A DNA stretch of 5,450 bases from Emticicia sp943368675. Its GTDB lineage: Bacteria > Bacteroidota > Bacteroidia > Cytophagales > Spirosomataceae. Position numbers and translations under genes: made by a program. Of the stretch, positions 1 to 5,424 are shown in pieces. Below the pieces are notes generated by a model, which saw nothing but the letters and a program-made list of their open reading frames with translations, ran no database searches and was not told where the DNA came from. The DNA is taken from positions 1 through 5,450 of the forward strand of contig CALRLN020000386.1 of assembly GCA_943368675.1 (NCBI GenBank), written 5' to 3'. Each line of letters opens with the position of its first letter. Positions within the stretch are counted from its first letter, which is position 1.

Positions 1-18
1 TTTATTTGACATACAAAT

Positions 19-49
19 CCTGATTAAATGTGCAACATTTATAATCAGG
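19..49. repeat. Bulged inverted repeat (hairpin) near the left edge
   Basis: CCTGATTAAATGT (19-31) pairs with the segment 35-49 (ACATTTATAATCAGG) over 13 bp, with a GCA loop and a two-base TA bulge. Neither strand has a T-tract after it, so it is not a typical terminator. It may be an RNA hairpin in a leader transcript from the leftward promoter candidate, or a protein-binding inverted repeat. The left arm contains TGATTAAATG, which recurs in front of the Crp-like gene. Confidence 0.5.
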
Positions 50-110
50 CGCCATCAGCTTGTTTAAGGCGGTTCAATTAGGAAGACACCATTTCCTGTT
101 TTTTACAATA

Positions 111-141
111 CAAAAGTAATCATTGTGCTGATATATAAAAA
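111..141 (-). promoter_or_regulatory. Leftward Bacteroidota-type promoter candidate
   Basis: Read on the minus strand, 111-118 gives TACTTTTG, an exact match to the Bacteroidota -7 consensus TAnnTTTG. Nineteen bases upstream lies a run of T (137-141) that resembles the -33 TTTG box in three of four positions and overlaps the T-tract of the AhpD terminator. Transcription would start near 104 and run out of the window to the left. No good coding start is visible behind it before the window edge, apart from a 17-codon ORF ending at about position 2. It most likely serves a gene beyond the edge. Confidence 0.45.
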
Positions 142-176
142 TAAGAGCCATAAAATTGTATTTTCTGTGGCTCTTA
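137..176 (-). terminator. Intrinsic terminator of the AhpD-like gene
   Basis: A perfect 9-bp stem is formed by TAAGAGCCA (142-150) and TGGCTCTTA (168-176). An inner AAAAT/ATTTT pairing further tightens the loop. Read on the minus strand, the stem is followed by five T residues and then an AT-rich stretch (131-141). It lies 16 nt past the stop codon of the AhpD-like gene, as expected for its terminator. There is no T-tract on the plus side, so it acts in one direction. Confidence 0.8.
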
Positions 177-191
177 ACAGACCTTAATCAA

Positions 192-626
192 TTAGTCCAG
201 TGGCAACTCGGTTGTAATGGCTATTCTATTCCATGCATTAATAGCTACAATAGCAACAATAATTTGCGCTAAATGATTAGGATTGAATAAACGCTCGGCT
301 GTTTTATACGTTTCTTCAGAAACATGGTTTTGAACCAATGTTATTTCTTCTGTTAAAGCTAATATGGCTCTTTCCTCTTCCGTGTAGAGTGTCGTTTCCC
401 GCCAGGCACTTAACAGATAAATGCGTTGTTCGGTTTCTCCATCTTTTTTAGCTTCACGAGTATGCATATTGATACAGAAAGCACAACCGTTAATCATAGA
501 AGCCATTATCTTGATTAAATGTTGGTGTGTTTTGCTAATCTGTGAATTCTGTACATAATTTGCCAGACCATACATAGCTTTATATGCCGCTGGTTCCACT
601 TGTTGAATATTGATTCTTGTGCTCAT
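192..626 (-). CDS. Carboxymuconolactone decarboxylase / AhpD-like family protein
   Basis: The 144-aa product is a single-domain AhpD/CMD-family protein, probably cytoplasmic with no signal peptide. The AhpD core is visible as NGCAFCINMH at residues 46-55: a CxxC pair (C48, C51) followed by H55. Next come the conserved AWRET segment (74-78), an acidic helix (TEEERAILALTEEIT, 82-96) and the INAWNR helix (129-134) typical of the short CMD subfamily. In characterised AhpD the two cysteines and His form a peroxidase/disulfide-reductase site together with a Glu twelve residues before the first Cys. Here that position is H36, so peroxidase chemistry is uncertain. The start at 626 gives the MSTRINIQQVEP N-terminus usual for the subfamily and is preceded by an A-rich leader without a Shine-Dalgarno sequence. 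The gene follows a Crp/Fnr regulator on the same strand with a 77-nt gap. Family assignment is firm; the substrate (peroxide, quinone-like or lactone) is unknown. Confidence 0.92.
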   Translation of the reverse strand: MSTRINIQQVEPAAYKAMYGLANYVQNSQISKTHQHLIKIMASMINGCAFCINMHTREAKKDGETEQRIYLLSAWRETTLYTEEERAILALTEEITLVQNHVSEETYKTAERLFNPNHLAQIIVAIVAINAWNRIAITTELPLD

Positions 627-642
627 TTTTGTTTGTGTTTTA

Positions 643-657
643 ATGAGTACAAAGGTC
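643..657 (-). promoter_or_regulatory. Promoter candidate for the AhpD-like gene
   Basis: On the minus strand, 650-657 reads GACCTTTG, matching the -7 consensus TAnnTTTG at all but the first base. The start of transcription would fall near 643, leaving a short A-rich leader (ACACAAACAAAA) in front of the ATG at 626. No good -33 box is found at the usual distance, only T-rich sequence. This suggests the gene can be transcribed independently of the upstream regulator gene. Confidence 0.4.
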
Positions 658-672
658 GGCAGCAGCTGGCTG

Positions 673-694
673 AAAAAACTTAAACAGGTTTAAG
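673..694 (-). terminator. Probable terminator of the Crp-like gene
   Basis: CTTAAAC (679-685) and GTTTAAG (688-694) are perfect 7-base inverted arms around AG. On the minus strand they are followed by six T residues (673-678), 9 nt past the stop codon of the Crp-like gene. The stem is AT-rich and its loop is tight, so termination may be leaky. The same symmetric site sits just upstream of the AhpD-like gene's promoter candidate and could instead be an operator. Confidence 0.5.
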
Positions 695-703
695 AAACGC
701 TAT

Positions 704-1276
704 TCATATCTTTTTTTTACGGATCTCACTCAGATACTCAGGAGTAAAGCCCAGAAAAGAAGCTAACATATATTGTGGAACCCGATTAACAAACTCCGGA
801 TAATGATTCTGAAAATTACGATACATTTCTTCTCTCGAAAGGTTGTAAGTATGTTTGATGCGTATTTGTGAGGCGCCATACGCCCTCTGAAGAATGAGTC
901 TGAAATAGCGCTCAATTTTAGGGATTTCTTTTGATAAGGTTTCCTGTTGTTCGGTGGTAAGTACAAGAATATCAGAATGCTCAACAGCCTGAATATAAAA
1001 ACCGGAAGGGTTTTGGTTTAAAAGCGCTGAATAATTACTTAACCACCAGTTTTCAAGTGCAAAATTTGTGGTTTGTTCATCTCCTTTATCACTGATAAAA
1101 AACATTCTCAGACAGCCTTTTTCGACAAAATAACTGGCTTTGCATAGTTGCCCCTCTTTTAATAAATACTCTTTCTTTTTTATGGATATAGGCTGTACAC
1201 AAGCCGTTATGAGTTGTTCTTCCTCTCTGTTTAAGTCAATGTATTTTTTTATGTGGTTGAGTAGGCTGGTAGACAT
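704..1276 (-). CDS. Crp/Fnr-family transcriptional regulator
   Basis: The 190-aa protein has an N-terminal cyclic-nucleotide-binding-like beta-roll (about residues 20-115) and a C-terminal helix-turn-helix (about 147-190). Visible signatures are KKKEYLLKEGQLCKASYFVEKGCLRMFF (given here as K33 to F60), then the NFALENWW strand (71-78) that is typical of Bacteroidota Crp-like proteins, and a DNA-binding end with VPQYMLASFLGFTPEYLSEI (167-186), whose recognition helix is around TPEYLSEIRKK. The cAMP phosphate-binding Arg-Ser/Thr motif of E. coli Crp is not evident, and no Fnr-type N-terminal cysteine cluster is present, so the effector is unknown. Length is normal for this subgroup. The gene lies downstream of the molybdenum hydroxylase operon, separated by a terminator, and upstream of the AhpD-like gene, which is its most plausible local target. 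A 6-7-6 inverted repeat just before its start could serve autoregulation. Confidence 0.92.
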   Translation of the reverse strand: MSTSLLNHIKKYIDLNREEEQLITACVQPISIKKKEYLLKEGQLCKASYFVEKGCLRMFFISDKGDEQTTNFALENWWLSNYSALLNQNPSGFYIQAVEHSDILVLTTEQQETLSKEIPKIERYFRLILQRAYGASQIRIKHTYNLSREEMYRNFQNHYPEFVNRVPQYMLASFLGFTPEYLSEIRKKKI

Positions 1277-1284
1277 TAGTACAA

Positions 1285-1303
1285 TGATTAGTGCATTTAA
1301 TCA
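1285..1303. promoter_or_regulatory. Inverted repeat before the Crp-like gene, possible operator
   Basis: TGATTA (1285-1290) and TAATCA (1298-1303) are perfect 6-base arms separated by 7 bases, ending 8 nt upstream of the Crp-like start codon. Crp/Fnr proteins bind two-fold symmetric sites of similar overall size, so autoregulation is plausible. This is inference from position and symmetry. The promoter itself is not clear in this 71-nt gap. Confidence 0.35.
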
Positions 1304-1304
1304 A

Positions 1305-1335
1305 TAAAAAAGGGCAGAAGTTAATTTCTGCCCTT
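1305..1335 (-). terminator. Intrinsic terminator of the molybdenum hydroxylase operon
   Basis: AAGGGCAGAA (1310-1319) and TTCTGCCCTT (1326-1335) form a perfect 10-bp, GC-containing stem with a 6-nt loop. On the minus strand it is followed directly by six T residues (1305-1310 on plus are all A; the stem's outermost A at 1310 overlaps the run). It lies 12 nt past the stop codon of the large subunit gene and separates the operon from the Crp-like gene. Confidence 0.88.
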
Positions 1336-1347
1336 AAATATAATACA

Positions 1348-3498
1348 CTAGCCAAGATTTGTAATATCAAAAGGTAATTTCCTGATGCGCTTACCCGTAG
1401 CTGCAAAAATAGCATTACCCAATGCCGGCGCAATAGGAGGTAAGCCCGGCTCACCAACACCACCTGGATTGGCACCGCTATCAATGATATGAATCTCCAT
1501 TTTAGGCGCCTCGTTCAGACGCATGAGATTGAACTGATGGAAATTCGTCTGGTCACAAACACCGTTGGTGAATGTTATTCCGTCTTTAATGGCAGATGTC
1601 AGCCCCATCACTATATTTCCTTCAGTTTGAGCTTTTACGTTATCAGGGTTTACATAATAACCGCAATCAATCACCGATACCACTTTTTCTATCTTTACAC
1701 CATTATCTTTTTTGCTTACAGTGATGCAGGCAGCGGAAATACTATCGAACGAACGGAATACTGCCATCCCTTTAGCCTGACCTGAGGGCAATTTTTCGTT
1801 CCAGTTGGCTTTTTCGGCCAGGGTTTCCAATACTTTTCTGAAACGGTCGTCGGACAAAATATCCAGACGCGCCTGAAGCGGGTCTTTCCCTGCCAAATGC
1901 GCTAACTCATCAATAAAGCATTCCTGACCCCAACCAAAATTAGAAGCATAAACTGAGCGCCACCATACAATCGGTATATCGGTTTTTACGTTTGTCCAGC
2001 TTACTTTTGAGGCAGTACTGAAATTATATTTGCTGTTTTCAGTACTGATTTCACCACTCAACCATGGATCAGCTTCATCATCTTTTAAGCCTTTAAATAC
2101 CTGCCCCACAATGGATTCACCGATAGCATGGTGATGGAATCCTGTAATTTTACCATTTTCAACAAATCCCTGCATGTGGCTCAGCATACCCGGACGGTAC
2201 GGCCCCTGGGTAATATCATCTTCACGGGTCCAGATAACCTTTACAGGTTTTTTCAGTTCTTTTGATAAATGGCAGGCTTCCAACAGAAAATCATGATAAG
2301 CTTTACGGCCAAAGGCCCCACCCAAAAGTGTTACATTTATTTTTACCTGTTCAGGCTTTACATTCATATAGCCGCATACATCTCTCAGCGCCCAGTCTGG
2401 GCCTTGCACCGGAGCCCATATTTCAATCGAACCATCATCTTTTACATGTACTATTGCATTTTCAGGCTCAATAGGTGCATGGGCAAGGAATGGCGTTTCG
2501 TAATTTGCTTCAAGTTTTTTCTCTGCCGATGCATATTTTGCTGAAAAATCTCCTTTCTCTTCATAGTTAATACCCTCTTTCCTGGCGGCTTCATAAGTTT
2601 CTGCAAAATACTTCCGGGTACTTAGAGTTTTGTCATAATTGCCATTATCCCATTGTACTTTCAATGCTTTTTTGCCTTTCAGGGCAGCCCACCAGTTAGT
2701 TGCAATCACTGCCACCGCCTCTGATTTCCGGTGAGGCATCGGGCGCTCTGTTCTTACTACCTGTAATACACCAGTTACTTTTTTGGTATCTGCATCATCG
2801 ATAGATGCTATTTTACCGTGTAGCATAGGCGAGTGAACAATGCTGGCATATACCATTCCGGGTACGTCTACATCTAAGCCATATACGGCTTTCCCAGTTA
2901 CACGCTCAGGTACATCCAGGCGTTTGTTGTATTTACCAATGATTTTGAAATCCTTTGGTTCTTTCAAAACCGGATTTTTCGGAATCTCCAATCTGGATGC
3001 ATCATCGGCCAGTTCACCATAAGTCAGGCTTTTACCACTACCACGATGTACTATTTTACCATCCTGCGCAAAACACTCGGTTGTTGAAACATTCCATCGT
3101 TTAGCGGCTGTCTGGGTGAGCATTTCACGGGCAGCTGCACCCGCTTTACGGATTGGTTGCCATAAGGCTCTTACTGAGCTGCTGCCGCCTGAGGTCTGGT
3201 CTCCGTATTTTCCTTTGCCATCACTCTGTACAATTTTTACCTTTTCAAGGCTCACTTCGAGTTCTTCGGCCAGAAGAGAGGGAACTGCCTGCGTTGAACC
3301 TTGCCCCATGTCAGGACGTGGGTTTACCAGCGTTATATTTCCGGCAGTATCTATAATGATAAACGGATTTATTTCGAGACTTACGATAGCAGGGGTAATC
3401 TTTTTGAGTGTAGCATCTTTGGCAAAAGAAGATACTCCCAGAGCAAAACCAAAGGTGGTCAAACCAGAGGTTTTTATGAAATTACGTCTTGAAGTCAT
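1348..3498 (-). CDS. Molybdopterin-binding large subunit of xanthine dehydrogenase/aldehyde oxidase family, IorB-like, Tat-exported
   Basis: The 716-aa catalytic subunit belongs to the IorB-type molybdenum hydroxylases, which hydroxylate N-heterocycles or oxidise aldehydes using water as the oxygen source. The N-terminus has a textbook twin-arginine signal (SRRNFIK, residues 3-9, then a hydrophobic stretch to about 26), indicating export of the folded protein. Molybdopterin-contact motifs follow in order: GQGSTQ (65-70), SGGSSSVRALWQ (103-114), the hammerhead domain TGKAVYGLDVDVPGM (201-215), HAPIEPENA (340-348), GGAFGRK (393-399), WWRSV (512-516) with FIDELAHLAGKDPLQARL (528-545), and GGVGEPG (679-685), where E683 is the expected catalytic glutamate. 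All key motifs are intact and the length is normal for IorB-like proteins. It starts 38 nt after the 2Fe-2S gene and is clearly co-transcribed with it. The leader is AT-rich without a Shine-Dalgarno sequence. Substrate cannot be read from the sequence. Confidence 0.95.
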   Translation of the reverse strand: MTSRRNFIKTSGLTTFGFALGVSSFAKDATLKKITPAIVSLEINPFIIIDTAGNITLVNPRPDMGQGSTQAVPSLLAEELEVSLEKVKIVQSDGKGKYGDQTSGGSSSVRALWQPIRKAGAAAREMLTQTAAKRWNVSTTECFAQDGKIVHRGSGKSLTYGELADDASRLEIPKNPVLKEPKDFKIIGKYNKRLDVPERVTGKAVYGLDVDVPGMVYASIVHSPMLHGKIASIDDADTKKVTGVLQVVRTERPMPHRKSEAVAVIATNWWAALKGKKALKVQWDNGNYDKTLSTRKYFAETYEAARKEGINYEEKGDFSAKYASAEKKLEANYETPFLAHAPIEPENAIVHVKDDGSIEIWAPVQGPDWALRDVCGYMNVKPEQVKINVTLLGGAFGRKAYHDFLLEACHLSKELKKPVKVIWTREDDITQGPYRPGMLSHMQGFVENGKITGFHHHAIGESIVGQVFKGLKDDEADPWLSGEISTENSKYNFSTASKVSWTNVKTDIPIVWWRSVYASNFGWGQECFIDELAHLAGKDPLQARLDILSDDRFRKVLETLAEKANWNEKLPSGQAKGMAVFRSFDSISAACITVSKKDNGVKIEKVVSVIDCGYYVNPDNVKAQTEGNIVMGLTSAIKDGITFTNGVCDQTNFHQFNLMRLNEAPKMEIHIIDSGANPGGVGEPGLPPIAPALGNAIFAATGKRIRKLPFDITNLG

Positions 3499-3536
3499 AA
3501 TATTTTTAATAATTTTTGTCGTAGTAAATAATCATA

Positions 3537-4028
3537 TTACTTGCCTCCGCCAACACCGGCACCGGTTCTGACTGTATCAGATGCTTTGTGAATGGCTTTA
3601 CGGATACGGTCATACGTACCACAACGGCAAAGATTACCGCTCATAGCTGCATCAATGTCTTCATCAGTCGGATTCGGTGTAGTCTTTAATAAAGCTACTG
3701 CCGACATGATTTGTCCGGACTGGCAATAACCGCATTGCGGTACCTGCTCATCAATCCAGGCCTGCTGAACAGCATGTAATTGTACTTCACCGATGCCCTC
3801 GATAGTAGTTATCTTAGCATTTTTGGCGACAGCCGAGATGGGAGTTTGACATGAACGGATAGGTTGGCCGTTCAAATGAACTGTGCAGGCTCCGCACATG
3901 GCCATTCCACAACCAAATTTGGTTCCTTTTAAGCCAACAAAGTCACGGATTACCCAGAGAAGCGGCATATCTGGCTCGACATCCACTTTTACTTTTTTGT
4001 TATTAACTGTTAAGTTGAAAACTGCCAT
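3537..4028 (-). CDS. (2Fe-2S)-binding small subunit of molybdenum hydroxylase, IorA-like
   Basis: The 163-aa electron-transfer subunit pairs with the downstream molybdopterin protein. The N-terminal plant-ferredoxin-like domain carries the first cluster through C40, C45, C48 and C60 (GCGMAMCGACTVHLNG region). The C-terminal helical domain carries the second through C99, C102, C134 and C136 (CGYCQSGQIM and NLCRCGTYDRIRKAIH). All eight cysteine ligands are present. The protein has no signal peptide of its own, so it probably reaches the periplasm bound to the Tat-signal-bearing large subunit, as is generally proposed for this family. It is the first gene of a two-gene operon. It ends in an unusual small glycine-rich tail (GAGVGGGK, 156-163). 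The start at 4028 gives the standard MAVFNLTVNNKKV beginning of the ferredoxin fold. Family identity is secure. The final electron acceptor, often a c-type cytochrome in IorAB-type enzymes, is not encoded in this window. Confidence 0.95.
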   Translation of the reverse strand: MAVFNLTVNNKKVKVDVEPDMPLLWVIRDFVGLKGTKFGCGMAMCGACTVHLNGQPIRSCQTPISAVAKNAKITTIEGIGEVQLHAVQQAWIDEQVPQCGYCQSGQIMSAVALLKTTPNPTDEDIDAAMSGNLCRCGTYDRIRKAIHKASDTVRTGAGVGGGK

Positions 4029-4060
4029 AGTCGTAATAGGTATAGATGAATCTAAACTAA

Positions 4061-4074
4061 TGTAAAATTTTACA
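4061..4074. promoter_or_regulatory. Perfect 14-bp palindrome, candidate operator of the molybdenum hydroxylase operon
   Basis: TGTAAAATTTTACA is a perfect palindrome with no central gap, ending 32 nt upstream of the 2Fe-2S gene's start codon. On the minus strand it touches the promoter-like AATTTTTG (4073-4080), so a bound protein would cover the transcription start. On the plus strand it lies just upstream of a second -7-like box, GACTTTTG (4083-4090). A dimeric repressor site is the simplest reading; the protein that would bind it is unknown. Confidence 0.4.
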
Positions 4075-4080
4075 AAAATT
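4073..4080 (-). promoter_or_regulatory. Weak -7 candidate for the molybdenum hydroxylase operon
   Basis: On the minus strand the sequence reads AATTTTTG, matching TAnnTTTG except at the first base. It lies 44 nt upstream of the 2Fe-2S start codon. A convincing -33 box at about 19 bp is not seen. It is the best promoter-like element for this operon, but the AT-rich background makes chance matches likely. Confidence 0.25.
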
Positions 4081-4230
4081 AAGACTTTTGCAATGTATTC
4101 TTTCAGTTATTAGACGAACGACAGAAAATTGATGAATTCTGGACATTTGCAGACACAAACTACAGCCGTTTGCTCTCATGATTTTTTATTCTTAGCTATT
4201 TTAATGAGCCTTCTACTTCATTGACTCTGC

Positions 4231-4257
4231 TTGATAAACTAAAAAATAGTACCTTGC
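4231..4257 (+). promoter_or_regulatory. Promoter candidate for the threonine aldolase gene
   Basis: TACCTTGC (4250-4257) resembles the Bacteroidota -7 box TAnnTTTG, with TTGA at 4231-4234 as a possible, slightly close -33 element (15-16 bp spacer). Transcription would start near 4264, giving a leader of about 38 nt before the ATG at 4302, with no Shine-Dalgarno sequence. A second -7-like box further upstream (GACTTTTGCA, 4083-4092) is an alternative that would give a leader of about 200 nt. Confidence 0.4.
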
Positions 4258-4301
4258 AATATCTTTACATTTCATAAATAAATTCTACTTTTTAACCACT
4301 C

Positions 4302-5339
4302 ATGTTTATAGATTTAAGAAGCGATACTGTTACAAAACCTACCCCTGCAATGAATGAGACCATGTTTAATGCAGAACTTGGCGATGATGTATTTGGAGAT
4401 GACCCGACCGTAACAGCACTGGAGGAAAAGGCGGCCGCCATGTTTGGCAAGGAAGCAGCACTTTTCTGTACCTCCGGAACTATGACAAACCAACTGGCGA
4501 TCAGAGTACATACAACACCGGGCAGTGAAGTGATTTGTGATAAAATGTCTCATATTTACTTATATGAGGGTGGAGGAGTACCGCTTAACTCTTTCTCTTC
4601 TTTGAAACTATTAGAAGGAGATAAGGGCAGAATCAATGCCCAACAGGTTCGGGATGCGATTAATAACCCTGATGATATTCATCAACCTGTCACTCGTTTA
4701 GTATCTCTTGAAAATACCATGAATAAGGGTGGGGGATGTTACTACAACCTATCTGATATTGAAGCTATCAGAGAAGCGTGCAATGAGTATCAATTGCCTT
4801 TACATCTGGATGGAGCCAGAATTTTCAATGCATTGGTAGAGACTAACGAATTGCCAGCAACTCATGGGCAATTATTTGATTCTATCAGTATTTGTTTATC
4901 TAAGGGGCTGGGCTGCCCGATTGGTTCTCTATTAATAGGTAAAAAGGATTTTATTAAAAAAGCCAGACGATTCCGTAAGGTTATGGGTGGAGGCTGGCGT
5001 CAGGCTGGTTTACTGGCTGCTGCCGGAATATATGCTTTAGATAATAATATTGAACGCCTGAAAGAAGACCACGCCAGAGCAAGAAAAATAGGGCAGATGC
5101 TGGAAGGCTTGCCATTTGTAGAAGAAATCTATCCGATAGATACCAATATCGTAATTTTCAGATTGCCTGAATCAATCCTTGCTACGGAATTTGTAGTAAA
5201 GGCAAAAGAGCATAACCTGGGTTGTGTTACTTTCGGAAAACATCTGGTACGATTTGTTACCCACCTTGACTTTTCCGATGAACACTTGGGAGAGTTTGAG
5301 AAGGTGATTAAGCAACTACGACTTGAAAAATCTGTCTAG
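4302..5339 (+). CDS. ltaE: Low-specificity L-threonine aldolase
   Basis: The 345-aa PLP-dependent fold-type I enzyme cleaves L-threonine or L-allo-threonine to glycine and acetaldehyde in the cytoplasm. The N-terminus DLRSDTVTKPTPAM (4-17) is the family hallmark, with S7 in the substrate pocket. SGTMTNQLA (58-66) forms the PLP phosphate site, H84 is the residue expected to stack on the PLP ring, HLDGARIFNA (168-177) supplies D170 and R173, and SICLSKGLGCPIGS (196-209) holds the Schiff-base lysine K201. GGGWRQAG (229-236) and VRFVTH (316-321) contain further conserved arginines (R233, R317). The length matches the family (about 330-350 aa) and nothing is truncated. It is transcribed divergently from the molybdenum hydroxylase operon as a single gene, with a terminator 48 nt after its stop. 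Stereospecificity (L versus L-allo) cannot be decided from sequence. Confidence 0.96.
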   Translation: MFIDLRSDTVTKPTPAMNETMFNAELGDDVFGDDPTVTALEEKAAAMFGKEAALFCTSGTMTNQLAIRVHTTPGSEVICDKMSHIYLYEGGGVPLNSFSSLKLLEGDKGRINAQQVRDAINNPDDIHQPVTRLVSLENTMNKGGGCYYNLSDIEAIREACNEYQLPLHLDGARIFNALVETNELPATHGQLFDSISICLSKGLGCPIGSLLIGKKDFIKKARRFRKVMGGGWRQAGLLAAAGIYALDNNIERLKEDHARARKIGQMLEGLPFVEEIYPIDTNIVIFRLPESILATEFVVKAKEHNLGCVTFGKHLVRFVTHLDFSDEHLGEFEKVIKQLRLEKSV

Positions 5340-5386
5340 TCCTAAATAGGCGATACACTTATTTAGATTTAAAATACTAATTTAGG

Positions 5387-5424
5387 GAATCCAATTGGGA
5401 GTTTTCAGTTGGATTCTTTTTTTT
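5387..5424 (+). terminator. Intrinsic terminator of the threonine aldolase gene
   Basis: GAATCCAATTG (5387-5397) pairs with CAGTTGGATTC (5406-5416) in an 11-bp stem with one G-T wobble and an 8-nt loop. An uninterrupted run of eight T follows (5417-5424). It is 48 nt after the threonine aldolase stop codon. No matching A-run precedes the stem, so it serves the plus strand only. Confidence 0.9.

Noticed and set aside
2..67. Possible C-terminal end of a plus-strand gene entering from the left (21 codons then TAA at 65-67)
   Set aside because: The open stretch is short, has no recognisable motif, and overlaps the bulged hairpin at 19-49. The window edge prevents a decision.
80..104. Short hairpin AGGAA/TTCCT followed by six T on the plus strand
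   Set aside because: The stem is only 5 bp with an 8-nt loop, too weak to call a terminator without a known plus-strand gene upstream.
1236..1484. 82-codon minus-strand ORF spanning the operon terminator
   Set aside because: It overlaps the 3' end of the large subunit gene, the terminator and the start of the regulator gene in another frame, and has no conserved features.
3116..3571. 151-codon plus-strand ORF opposite the start of the molybdopterin subunit gene
   Set aside because: It lies antisense to a conserved, motif-rich gene, has no family resemblance, and is a reading-frame shadow.
4156..4172. CAAAC...GTTTG inverted repeat in the divergent intergenic region
   Set aside because: Arms are only 5 bases with a 7-base gap; this is expected by chance and is not near a convincing promoter.
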